Shown piece after piece: positions 7,995 through 14,984 of a stretch of 24,556 nt of DNA. Position 1 is the first letter of the stretch. Each line of letters begins with the position of its first letter. The position numbers and the translations under genes are program-made. The notes beneath the pieces were generated by a model, which saw only the letters and a list, made by a program, of their open reading frames with translations, was not told where the DNA came from and searched no databases. The DNA comes from CAZABC01 sp964483405 (GTDB lineage: Bacteria; Chloroflexota; Limnocylindria; Limnocylindrales; CSP1-4): positions 1-24,556 of the forward strand of contig CAZABC010000032.1 of NCBI GenBank assembly GCA_964483405.1. The letters are read 5' to 3'.

Positions 7995-9215
7995 ATGGCC
8001 GATCGTCCGACCGGTCCGCGGGGCGACCTGCGTGGTGCCGAGGACCGCTCGTTCCGGAGGCTCGAGCCCGGCGTCGACTACCGGGCCTTCGAGCTGTGCA
8101 CCGACCTCGACCGGGTCGAGCCGTACGTCGTCGAGGTCTCCGAGGCCGAGGAGGCCCGCGTCCGCCGGATCCTCCGCGAGAACCCCGCGATCTCGCTCCA
8201 CGAGCACACCGACATCGCGCCGCTCGACCCGGGCGAGACCGACGCCTGGATCCGCGAGGCCCGGATCGCCACCGGCTACCGCGGCCTCGCCCGGTCCGGG
8301 CTCACGGCGATCTTCGAGAACTTCGAGGACGGCACCGCGACGATCGCTTCGAAGGGCGGCTGGACCTGGCTCGACGTCATCCACGACATGGGGATGCGCT
8401 ATAGCGACTGGGCCCACTCGGAGCTGCTGATGCGGGCCGAGCGGGTCGAGGACATCCGGACCGCCGCCGCCACCGGCCGGATCGCGATGATCGCGTCGCT
8501 CGAGGCGGCCACGCCGATCGAGGGCGAGCTCGACCGGATCGACGTCCTGTACGGCTTCGGCGTCCGGATGCTCGGGGTCGTCTACAGCGGCAGCAACCAG
8601 CTCGGCTCGGGCTGCCGCGAGCGCGCCGACGGGGGGCTGACCGGGTTCGGGCGACGGGCGGTCGAGCGGATGGACAAGCTCGGGATCCTCATCGACGTCT
8701 CGCACGCCGGCGACCGGACCTCACTCGAGACGATCGAGGCGAGCCGCAACCCCGTCTGTATCAGCCACTCCGGCGCGCGGGCGCTCTGGCCGATCAGCAA
8801 GCACAAGCCCGACGACGTCATCCGGGCCTGCGCGGAGCGGGGCGGGATCATCGGGATCGAGGCGGCGCCGGGCACGACGATGACGACCGACGACATGGTC
8901 GAGCACTCCATCGAGACCGTCATGCGCCATTTCGAGCACTGCGTCGACCTCGTCGGCATCGACCACGTCACGTTCGGGCCGGACACGTTCTTCGGCGACC
9001 ACAGCGCGACGTACCGGATCGGGACCGCGGGCCTCCTCGCGAGCGGCGACACCGAGTACGACCAGATCATCCCGCCGTACGTGAAGGGCCTGGAGAACCC
9101 CGGCGACTTCCCCAACGTCGTCCGCTGGCTCGTGAAGCACGGCTACTCGGACGACGAGATCGCCAAGGCGACCGGCGGCAACACCCTCCGCGTCCTCGAG
9201 CAGGTCTGGGCATGA
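7995..9215 (+). CDS. Membrane dipeptidase-family (peptidase M19) metallohydrolase
   Basis: This 406-residue protein belongs to the M19/renal dipeptidase amidohydrolase-fold family, which hydrolyses dipeptides (sometimes with D-residues) using a dinuclear zinc site. Visible metal-site candidates are H71-T-D73 (the HxD motif), E170 in IASLEAA (bridging acid), H237 in DVSHAGDRT, H258 in ISHSGAR, and D330 in GIDHVTFGPDTF. The usual substrate-side His of the LTH segment is replaced in LGVVYSGSN, so substrate preference may differ. There is no signal peptide, so it is probably cytoplasmic despite the family name. The ATG at 7995 is preceded by GAGGAGGG. A short broken frame begins at its stop codon (ATGA). 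Family call is secure, substrate unknown. Confidence 0.9.
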   Translation: MADRPTGPRGDLRGAEDRSFRRLEPGVDYRAFELCTDLDRVEPYVVEVSEAEEARVRRILRENPAISLHEHTDIAPLDPGETDAWIREARIATGYRGLARSGLTAIFENFEDGTATIASKGGWTWLDVIHDMGMRYSDWAHSELLMRAERVEDIRTAAATGRIAMIASLEAATPIEGELDRIDVLYGFGVRMLGVVYSGSNQLGSGCRERADGGLTGFGRRAVERMDKLGILIDVSHAGDRTSLETIEASRNPVCISHSGARALWPISKHKPDDVIRACAERGGIIGIEAAPGTTMTTDDMVEHSIETVMRHFEHCVDLVGIDHVTFGPDTFFGDHSATYRIGTAGLLASGDTEYDQIIPPYVKGLENPGDFPNVVRWLVKHGYSDDEIAKATGGNTLRVLEQVWA

Positions 9216-9320
9216 GCGGCCTGCGGATCTACCCCGGGGATCGCCGCGAACGGCGCGCTGACCTGGTCCGTCGACGAGGCGGTCGCCGCCGTCGGGCGGA
9301 TGGGTCGACGTGACGCCTGA
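9212..9320 (+). pseudogene. Short broken frame coupled to the dipeptidase stop; possible TIM-barrel epimerase remnant
   Basis: An ATG at 9212 overlaps the dipeptidase TGA as ATGA and reads MSGLRIYPG, then turns into Arg-rich sequence and stops at 9313. Removing one G from the GGGG run at 9236-9239 restores a protein-like stretch (IAANGALTWSVDEAVAAVG) that ends at 9320. The pattern is vaguely like the N-terminus of a sugar phosphate isomerase/epimerase, but it is too short to assign. It looks like the residue of a translationally coupled second gene that has been lost. Confidence 0.4.
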
Positions 9321-9351
9321 CCTTCGGCCCACGCGGCCGCGCGCCCGGAGG

Positions 9352-9362
9352 GGCATGATGCC
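9352..9362. promoter_or_regulatory. Small perfect inverted repeat upstream of the septum-formation gene
   Basis: GGCATGATGCC is a perfect 5-bp inverted repeat around a central base, about 54 bases before the next start codon. It could be an operator half of the downstream promoter; nothing else supports this. Confidence 0.25.
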
Positions 9363-9415
9363 GGTAGCGCGGCCTGCCGACGCCCGAGACACCTGACGAC
9401 CGCAGGGAGATCGCC

Positions 9416-10417
9416 ATGCAGACGCTCCGGGATATCCTCGAGGAGCACCCGGCCGGCATCTCCCGGGCAGGCCTGCTCGCGTGGGCCCAGCTCCGGATCG
9501 ACCCCACCTACGACGCCGCGCGGCTCGAGACCGACCTCGCCGCGCTCGGGACGGAGGTGGCCGAGCAGGATGGCTTCCTCAAGCTCGGCGGCGCGCCGAC
9601 GACGACGATGCCGGAGCCCGATGGGGCAGCGTCGCCGGGGGCGTGGGCGTCGTCCTGGGCGGGGCCGCAGGCACCACCGGAGCCGAGCGCCGGCGGCGGA
9701 TGGATCCCGCCGGACTCGAGCGCGACCGGTTGGACCCCGCCCGCCGCCGGCGCCGCGGGCGCCTCGGCCGGTTGGATCCCGCCCGACGGCTCGCCGACGG
9801 CCGGCGCCGATGCCGGATCGGGAAGCTGGCCGGACGGCGGCTGGGTCGGGCCCGACGGCGCGGGGACCGGGCCGGTCGCCGACGGCGCATGGGTGGCACC
9901 GACGGACCTGCGGTCCCGCCGACGGATGGTCGGCATCGCCGTCGTCGCCGGGCTCGTGGCCGTCGGCATCGTGACCGTCACGACGCTCGCCAGCATCGGG
10001 TCGATGGTCGACGAGCTCGACGACACGTTCGCTACGCCGGGCCCGGGCGGGACGGTCGGCGATGCCATGGAGATGAGCGTCGGCGATTGCATCGACATCC
10101 CGGGCGGCGACGAGTTCACCGACGTCACCTACCACGCCTGCACCGAGCTCCACGACGCGGAGGTCTTCTGGGTCGACACGGTGTCGAGCGAGGTCTATCC
10201 GACGGATGCCGGCTTCGAGACGTGGGTCGACGACAACTGCACCCCGGCCTTCGCCGCCTACACCGGGAGCGCCCTCGACGAGCAGGACCTGCTGGACGTC
10301 TGGTACTTCACCCCGACGAAGATCGGCTGGAAGGAGGGCGACCACGAGGTCGTCTGCATCCTCGGCCACCTCGACGGCAGCCAGGCCGATCAGTCGTACC
10401 TGGGCGCGAACCCGTAG
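9416..10417 (+). CDS. Membrane-anchored septum-formation-domain protein with N-terminal winged-helix-like region
   Basis: This 333-residue protein has three parts. Residues 1-57 (RDILEEHPAGISRAGLLAWA onward) resemble a small winged-helix domain. Residues 60-168 are low-complexity Gly/Ala/Pro with recurring GW-x-P-P-D type units. A single membrane helix lies at about 172-195. The C-terminal part (about 215-333) matches the septum-formation family pattern: VGDC, HxC...LHDAEVF, a later Cys in DDNCTPAF, GW then VVCIL near the end. The C-terminus should be outside the cell and the N-terminus inside. The ATG at 9416 has AGGGA 7 bases upstream. The beta-lactamase-fold gene follows 41 bases later, so they may be cotranscribed. 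The role is unknown beyond the family name. Confidence 0.75.
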   Translation: MQTLRDILEEHPAGISRAGLLAWAQLRIDPTYDAARLETDLAALGTEVAEQDGFLKLGGAPTTTMPEPDGAASPGAWASSWAGPQAPPEPSAGGGWIPPDSSATGWTPPAAGAAGASAGWIPPDGSPTAGADAGSGSWPDGGWVGPDGAGTGPVADGAWVAPTDLRSRRRMVGIAVVAGLVAVGIVTVTTLASIGSMVDELDDTFATPGPGGTVGDAMEMSVGDCIDIPGGDEFTDVTYHACTELHDAEVFWVDTVSSEVYPTDAGFETWVDDNCTPAFAAYTGSALDEQDLLDVWYFTPTKIGWKEGDHEVVCILGHLDGSQADQSYLGANP

Positions 10418-10458
10418 GCCGGCGAGCCGGACCGGTCGGCGAGCGAGGCGGCGATCCG

Positions 10459-11697
10459 ATGCCCAGGCAGCGCCACGCCACGGCGGCCGAGCTCGGCCTG
10501 ATGGCGGGCTCGCCGGCGCCACCGGACCGGTTGGTCACGCTCGCGAACTGGCAGGACCCGCCGTTCAGCCGCTGGGCGTTCCAGCACGTCCGCGAGCTGA
10601 TCCCGACCGCCCGGATGGCCCGCGGCGACGGACCCGTCGCGCCGCTGACGACCGCGCTGCGCGACCTGGGCGGTGTCGCCGTCCCGATGGGCGGCCGGAC
10701 GCTGACCGTCGAGACGGCCCTCGAGGCGACCTGGACCGACGGCTGGATCGTCATCCACGACGGGCGGGTCGTCGCCGAGACCTATCGGAACGGGCTGGCC
10801 CCGTCGACGACGCACCTGCTCATGTCGGTCTCGAAGTCGCTGACCTCGACGCTGGCCGGCGCGCTCGTCGGCCGGGGGACCCTCGACGTCGACGCCCCGG
10901 TCGTCGACATGGTCGACGAGCTGCGCGGTGGGAGCTTCGAGCGCTGCACGGTCCGGCACCTGCTCGACATGCGGGCCGGCACCCGCTTCGACGAGGACTA
11001 CGCGAACCTCGACGCCGACGTCCGGGTCATCGAGCAGGTCTGGGGCTGGCGGCCGCGGACCCGGCGGCGCCTGCCGGCCGACGGCTACGCGTACATGCGC
11101 GGGCTCCGCAACGCCCGGCCGCACGGCGGCCCGTTCGAGTACCGGTCGATCCTCACCGACGTCCTCGGCTGGGTCCTCGAACGGGCCGGCGGCGGGTCGT
11201 TCGCCGAGCTGTTCTCGCGCCATGTCTGGGCCCCGATGGGCGCCGAGCACGACGCGGAGGTGACCGTCGACGCGCACGGCTGCGCGCTCGAGGACGGCGG
11301 GATCTGCACGACGCTCCGCGATCTCGCCCGGCTCGGCCAGGTCCACCTCGACGGCGGCCGGATCGACGGACGGCAGGTCGTCCCGGCGGCCTGGGTCGAG
11401 TCGATCCTCGACCCCGACCCGGACCTGGCCCGGGCGTTCCGCGCCTCGCCCGACGGCCGCCGCATCCCCGGCTTCCCCGACGCCCGCTACCACCTCCAGT
11501 GGTGGGTCCTCGACCCGGCCGCCGGGATCTGGTCAGGCTCCGGGATCCACGGCCAGCAGCTCCTGGTCCACCGCCCGAGCCGGACGGTCGTCGCCAAGCT
11601 CTCGACCTGGCCGGCGGCGTGGGACGCCCGGCTCGCGACCATCCAGCGCGACCTCGCTCTCGCCGTCGCGACCGCGCTCGAGCGAGGCGAGGCCTGA
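10459..11697 (+). CDS. Serine hydrolase of the class C beta-lactamase fold (NylB/esterase-like)
   Basis: This 412-residue protein is of the PF00144-type serine hydrolase family. The nucleophile motif is S123-V-S-K126 (MSVSKS), followed by the LxGLVGRGTLDVDAPV pattern. The second motif Tyr-x-(Ser/Asn) is in FEYRSILTDVLGWVLER, and GSGIHGQQ near the C-terminus replaces the KTG triad. The sequence GRVVAETY, then LLDMRAGTRFDEDY, is typical of 6-aminohexanoate-dimer hydrolase-like esterases rather than true beta-lactamases. No signal peptide is evident, so it is probably cytoplasmic. The ATG at 10459 has only a weak GAGCGAGG upstream; the frame continues further upstream over the preceding gene but without plausible sequence. 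Its stop lies 3 bases from the end of the convergent oxidoreductase gene. Substrate unknown. Confidence 0.88.
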   Translation: MPRQRHATAAELGLMAGSPAPPDRLVTLANWQDPPFSRWAFQHVRELIPTARMARGDGPVAPLTTALRDLGGVAVPMGGRTLTVETALEATWTDGWIVIHDGRVVAETYRNGLAPSTTHLLMSVSKSLTSTLAGALVGRGTLDVDAPVVDMVDELRGGSFERCTVRHLLDMRAGTRFDEDYANLDADVRVIEQVWGWRPRTRRRLPADGYAYMRGLRNARPHGGPFEYRSILTDVLGWVLERAGGGSFAELFSRHVWAPMGAEHDAEVTVDAHGCALEDGGICTTLRDLARLGQVHLDGGRIDGRQVVPAAWVESILDPDPDLARAFRASPDGRRIPGFPDARYHLQWWVLDPAAGIWSGSGIHGQQLLVHRPSRTVVAKLSTWPAAWDARLATIQRDLALAVATALERGEA

Positions 11698-11700
11698 GGG

Positions 11701-12666
11701 CTACGCGCGGGCCATCAGCGCCCGGAGGCGTGGCAGCCGCTCGATCGTCTCGTGGTCGAACGGTCCGGCCAGGTCCGGGATGAGGTGGGTGAAGCCGAGC
11801 TCGAGGTACGGCCGCCAGACCTCGGCGACGTGCTCTTCGGGGCCGAGCATGTCGAACCCGGGTTGCGGCTCGTAGGTGTCGCCGTGGAGCGCAAGCGACG
11901 CCTCGAGGTGGGCCCGCGCCTCGGCCGGGTCGTCGCGCAGGACGCAGTACGGGAAGAGGGTGAACTCGATGTCGGTCGGGTCGCGCCCGACGGCGTCGCA
12001 GTGCGCGGCGAGGACCTCGACCTTGTGCTTCATCCGCTCGAGCGAGCCGCCGGCGTTCCAGCCGTCGGCGTAGCGGGCCACGGTCCGCAGGGTCTTCTTC
12101 TCGCCGCTCCCGCCGATCATGATCGGGAGCGTGCCGGCGCCGCGGTACGGCAGCGGGTGCTGGCGCAGGTCGCGGAACGCGTAGTGGGCATCCGGCTCGG
12201 AGGTCACCGACTCGCCGGCGAGGAGGGCCGACATCGCCGCGACGGCCTCGTCGAGCCGGTCGAGGCGCTCGCCGAAGCCCGACCCGAAGTCGAGGCCGTG
12301 CGCGGCATGCTCGTGCTCGAACCAGGCGCCGCCGATGCCGAGCCAGGTCCGGCCCTCGCTGACGTGGTCGACGGTGACGGCGGCCTTCGCGGTCAGGCCG
12401 GGGTTGCGGAAGGTGTTCGCCCCGACCATCAGCCCGAGCCGGACCCGGCGGGTGACGGCCGCCCAGGCCGCGAGCGTCGTCCAGCCCTCGAAGATCGGCT
12501 GGTCCGGGTGGCCGACGATCGCGTGGAGGTGGTCCCACGTCCAGATCGAATCGAGCCCCGCCTCATCGGCGAGGACGGCGGCGTCGCGGAGCTCGGGCCA
12601 GGTCGTCCGCTGGGGCCACAGCAGCGCCCCGACGCGGATCGGGTGGCGGTCGCGGTGGGTCGTCAT
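11701..12666 (-). CDS. Luciferase-like (LLM class) F420-dependent-type oxidoreductase
   Basis: This 321-residue TIM-barrel protein is of the bacterial luciferase-like superfamily, whose members use FMN or coenzyme F420. Family landmarks are ADEAGLDSIWTWDHLHA (about 33-49), the RVRLGLMVGANTFRNPGLTAK segment, which is the cofactor-side strand and loop, a WLGIGGAWFEHEH motif, and PIMIGGSGEKKTLRTVARYADGWN. The similarity is to F420-associated LLM proteins, but the cofactor cannot be proven from the sequence. The ATG at 12666 has no well-placed Shine-Dalgarno sequence (GGAG lies only 2 bases away) and a TATCGT -10-like box lies 6 bases upstream, suggesting a leaderless transcript. It is divergent from the P-loop gene at 12744 and convergent with the beta-lactamase-fold gene. 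Confidence 0.88.
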   Translation of the reverse strand: MTTHRDRHPIRVGALLWPQRTTWPELRDAAVLADEAGLDSIWTWDHLHAIVGHPDQPIFEGWTTLAAWAAVTRRVRLGLMVGANTFRNPGLTAKAAVTVDHVSEGRTWLGIGGAWFEHEHAAHGLDFGSGFGERLDRLDEAVAAMSALLAGESVTSEPDAHYAFRDLRQHPLPYRGAGTLPIMIGGSGEKKTLRTVARYADGWNAGGSLERMKHKVEVLAAHCDAVGRDPTDIEFTLFPYCVLRDDPAEARAHLEASLALHGDTYEPQPGFDMLGPEEHVAEVWRPYLELGFTHLIPDLAGPFDHETIERLPRLRALMARA

Positions 12667-12672
12667 GGCTCC

Positions 12673-12678
12673 ACGATA
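12673..12678 (-). promoter_or_regulatory. Predicted -10 box, leaderless start of the LLM oxidoreductase
   Basis: On the minus strand TATCGT lies 6 bases before the ATG at 12666. That spacing places the transcription start at or next to the start codon. No -35 match is visible. Confidence 0.45.
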
Positions 12679-12731
12679 GCGGCCGCGACGCGGTCCGGAG
12701 CAGCGGGCCAGCGCCGGCCGAGCCGGCGTCG

Positions 12732-12737
12732 TAGGCT
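12732..12737 (+). promoter_or_regulatory. Predicted -10 box, leaderless start of the P-loop protein
   Basis: TAGGCT lies exactly 6 bases before the GTG at 12744, and there is no Shine-Dalgarno sequence. It mirrors the arrangement of the divergent gene on the other strand. Confidence 0.4.
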
Positions 12738-12743
12738 GGCGCG

Positions 12744-13439
12744 GTGACCACCTGGACCCGGCACGCGAAGGTCGCCTTCGTCGGCTCGCACGGCATCCGC
12801 AAGACGACCGCCGCCCACGCGTTCGCCAACACGATCCAGCGCTGCGGTCGGTCGGTCGAGTACGGCCGGGAGGTCGTCCGCGACAACCCGCTCGGGATCA
12901 ACGAGGGCGCGACCGGGGAGGCCCAGCTGTGGGTCCTCGTGTCGCAGATCCGGCAGGAGCTCGAGCTAGCCCCGAAGGCCGAGGTCCTCGTCCTCGACCG
13001 GGGGGTGATGGACAACTTCGCCTACTACCTGCGGGCCTGTGGCGGGACCGACCTGTTCGACGTCGAGCCGCTCGTCCGGCGCTGGTCGACGACGTACGAC
13101 CTCGTCGTCCGGCTGACGCCCGACATCGCCCTGCGGGCCGACGGGATCCGGAGCACGAGCGACGCCTTCCGCGACCTCATCGAGGGCATCCTCGACGAGC
13201 ACCTACCGCGCCTCGTCCCGCACGAGCGGCTGCTGACCGTGCCCGCCTCGCGGATCAGCGACGACTTCGACTGGTGGCCGGTCGCCGAGCGGCTCGCCGC
13301 GATCGTCGGTGCGCCGCTGCTCGCCGAGGGGGTCGCCGGACGCCGCCGACCGCGGCGGAGCACCCGGCCGGCGCTCGTCCCGCCGGACGGCGCCGTGACC
13401 GACCCGCAGCTCCGTCTCGAGCTCGACCGCGAGGACTGA
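12744..13439 (+). CDS. P-loop ATP-binding protein (AAA_28/nucleoside-kinase-like)
   Basis: This 231-residue soluble protein begins with a strand and P-loop, KVAFVGSHGIRKTTAAHAFA, in which G14-S-H-G-I-R-K20-T21 is a deviant Walker A: the Gly normally before the Lys is Arg19. A Walker B-like strand VLVLDRGVMDNFAYYL lies near 91-106, and the later segments resemble small P-loop kinases of the NadR/AAA_28 kind. The C-terminal 25 residues are Arg/Pro-rich and probably disordered. The GTG at 12744 is chosen because the frame begins there and a -10-like box sits 6 bases upstream. It diverges from the oxidoreductase gene by 77 bases. I cannot assign a substrate. Confidence 0.72.
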   Translation: MTTWTRHAKVAFVGSHGIRKTTAAHAFANTIQRCGRSVEYGREVVRDNPLGINEGATGEAQLWVLVSQIRQELELAPKAEVLVLDRGVMDNFAYYLRACGGTDLFDVEPLVRRWSTTYDLVVRLTPDIALRADGIRSTSDAFRDLIEGILDEHLPRLVPHERLLTVPASRISDDFDWWPVAERLAAIVGAPLLAEGVAGRRRPRRSTRPALVPPDGAVTDPQLRLELDRED

Positions 13440-13458
13440 GGGCCGCGGTCGGCGGCCC
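13440..13458 (+). terminator. Hairpin directly after the P-loop gene
   Basis: GGGCCGC (13440-13446) pairs perfectly with GCGGCCC (13452-13458) around a 5-base loop, starting at the base after the TGA. There is no T-tract, so it is a GC-rich hairpin of the kind common as terminators in such genomes. Confidence 0.45.
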
Positions 13459-13461
13459 GGG

Positions 13462-13483
13462 CGGGTCGCGTGCCGGTGACCCG
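13462..13483. terminator. Second hairpin between convergent genes
   Basis: CGGGTC (13462-13467) pairs with GACCCG (13478-13483) around a 10-base loop. It lies between the convergent P-loop gene and the acetyltransferase gene, so it could terminate transcription in either direction. Confidence 0.35.
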
Positions 13484-13512
13484 GTCGCGGCCTCGCCCGA
13501 GACGTGAGGCAG

Positions 13513-14769
13513 CTAGAACATCGTCGGACACCAGGGCGTCCGGACCGACGCGAACAGCGTGTCCGCATCCCGGACGGCCCCCGGTCGTCGCTCCTCGATC
13601 CGGCCGGCCCGCCGGAGGTCCTCGAACCGGGTCCCGCCGAGATACACCGCGCCGAGCTCGGCGACGCCGAGGACGAGGTCGGGCTCGAGCTCGGTCCGCT
13701 CGACGGTCGCCGCGTAGCCCCCGGTCGGGTCGCCGGCGCGGCGCTCCCCGGACGCCGTGAGCCGCCAGCGACCGGCGTTCGACGGTCGGTCCGGGTCGGC
13801 GACCTCCAGGACGAGGGATCCGGTGGTCCGGTAGGTCCGGGCCGCGAGCGCCGCCGGCAGGTCGACGAGCCGGAGCCAGAGGCCATCGCCGACCGTCGTC
13901 CCGAGCCGGCGCGGCTCGGCGAGCATGAACGTTAGCGGCGGCGGGACCGGCAGGCGGACGGCCTTGACCTGGGTCATCAGGTCGGCCCCGAAGAGCCAGG
14001 CCCACATCGCCCGCTCGGCGTCGGGCGACAGCGCCACCAGCTCCTGGACCGTCAGGGTCCCCTTGGCGCCGCGCTCGTCCCAGTCCGGCTTGACCCGGTA
14101 GACCGCATACGCGGCCGGCGCATCGTCGAGCTCGAGCAGGGCGATGAACTTCGGTCCGCGGCTCGTGCGGGTCGACTCGGAGTCGGCGAGCGTCGCGTGG
14201 CGCCACCACCGCTCGGGGCGCGGGCCCATCCCGGGGGTCATCGACGCGACGGTGTCGTGGATCGGCGGGCAGAGCGCAACGGCCTCGTCGACGTCGACCA
14301 GCCGGACCCGCGTCCCGGCCGGCACCGGCCGGAGGAACGCCGCCCGCGCCGTGTCAAGGGTGAACTCGCCGGCGAGGGTCGCGAGCCCGTAACCGAAGCG
14401 CTGGTAGATCGCCCCTTCCGAGGCCCACAGGATCGCGACCGGCTCGCCCCGGGCGACGACGTCCTCGAGCTGGTGGGCGAGCATCGCCCGCAGGATGCCC
14501 CGCCGACGATGGCTCGGGGCGACGCCGACGAGGGTGACCGCGGCCGCCGCGACCTCGCCGCCGGGCACGGTCAGCCGGAAGGTGTAGGCGCCGGCGGTGG
14601 CGACGGCCCGCTCGCCGTCGAAGGCGGCGATGACGCGCTCGGGCTCCGCCGTCAGGGCGAACTCGGCGAAGTCGGCGTCGGTCCACGGCTCGGCAAAGGC
14701 CGATTCGAGGGGTCGGACGAACTCGCGGAGCGTGGCCTCGGTCGCGGTCCGGATGGGGTACGTGTCCAT
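13513..14769 (-). CDS. Eis-like GNAT N-acetyltransferase
   Basis: This 418-residue protein has the Eis architecture, a GNAT domain, a second GNAT-like region and a C-terminal SCP2-like part. The acetyl-CoA motif A is VTLVGVAPSHRRRGILRAML (78-97), and WASEGAIYQRFGYG (115-128) carries Y122, equivalent to the general acid Tyr of Mycobacterium Eis. The chain ends in WCPTMF; a C-terminal aromatic residue whose carboxylate acts as base is an Eis hallmark. Eis proteins acetylate amines on aminoglycosides and proteins, but the native substrate here is unknown. I start at the ATG at 14769 (MDTYPIR), not an upstream frame, because the extra residues do not fit the family. It is divergent from the corrinoid gene cluster. 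Confidence 0.88.
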   Translation of the reverse strand: MDTYPIRTATEATLREFVRPLESAFAEPWTDADFAEFALTAEPERVIAAFDGERAVATAGAYTFRLTVPGGEVAAAAVTLVGVAPSHRRRGILRAMLAHQLEDVVARGEPVAILWASEGAIYQRFGYGLATLAGEFTLDTARAAFLRPVPAGTRVRLVDVDEAVALCPPIHDTVASMTPGMGPRPERWWRHATLADSESTRTSRGPKFIALLELDDAPAAYAVYRVKPDWDERGAKGTLTVQELVALSPDAERAMWAWLFGADLMTQVKAVRLPVPPPLTFMLAEPRRLGTTVGDGLWLRLVDLPAALAARTYRTTGSLVLEVADPDRPSNAGRWRLTASGERRAGDPTGGYAATVERTELEPDLVLGVAELGAVYLGGTRFEDLRRAGRIEERRPGAVRDADTLFASVRTPWCPTMF

Positions 14770-14892
14770 GGGCCGATGCTCGCAGACGTTGGCGCGGGTG
14801 TCGAGGGAGGGCCATCCGGCCGGTCCGGTCGGCCCTGTCTGGCGAGCGGCCGGTTCGGGCACGCTGGCGCCGACGGTCGGCGTGATGCGCCC

Positions 14893-14924
14893 GGTGGAAC
14901 GCCGTCACGGATGGTGCAACGCCG
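14893..14924 (+). promoter_or_regulatory. Direct repeats, candidate operator upstream of the corrinoid gene
   Basis: GGTGGAACGCCG (14893-14904) and GGTGCAACGCCG (14913-14924) differ at one base and are 20 bp apart start to start, so they face the same side of the helix. They lie 60-90 bases upstream of the corrinoid protein start in the divergent intergenic region. A regulator site is inferred. Confidence 0.4.
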
Positions 14925-14945
14925 GGCGGACACTCGCGGTCACGC

Positions 14946-14971
14946 GGATCGCGGATGCGGATCGCGGATGC
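14946..14971 (+). repeat. Perfect 13-bp tandem duplication before the corrinoid gene
   Basis: GGATCGCGGATGC occurs twice with no gap (14946-14958 and 14959-14971), directly followed by the GGAGGA ribosome binding site. This could be a slippage-prone spot in the leader. Confidence 0.6.
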
Positions 14972-14977
14972 GGAGGA
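14972..14977 (+). promoter_or_regulatory. Ribosome binding site of the corrinoid protein
   Basis: GGAGGA lies 7 bases before the ATG at 14985 and decides that start over an in-frame ATG at 14955 that has no such signal. Confidence 0.7.
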
Positions 14978-14984
14978 CGACACG

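Noticed and set aside
10459..11697. True antibiotic beta-lactamase
   Set aside because: SVSK and YxS motifs and the GIHGQ end match NylB-like esterases/amidases, and no signal peptide is visible, so a resistance role is not supported.
14861..14984. Cobalamin riboswitch upstream of the corrinoid gene
   Set aside because: No B12-box-like sequence or multi-helix arrangement is recognisable in this short leader; only direct repeats are seen.
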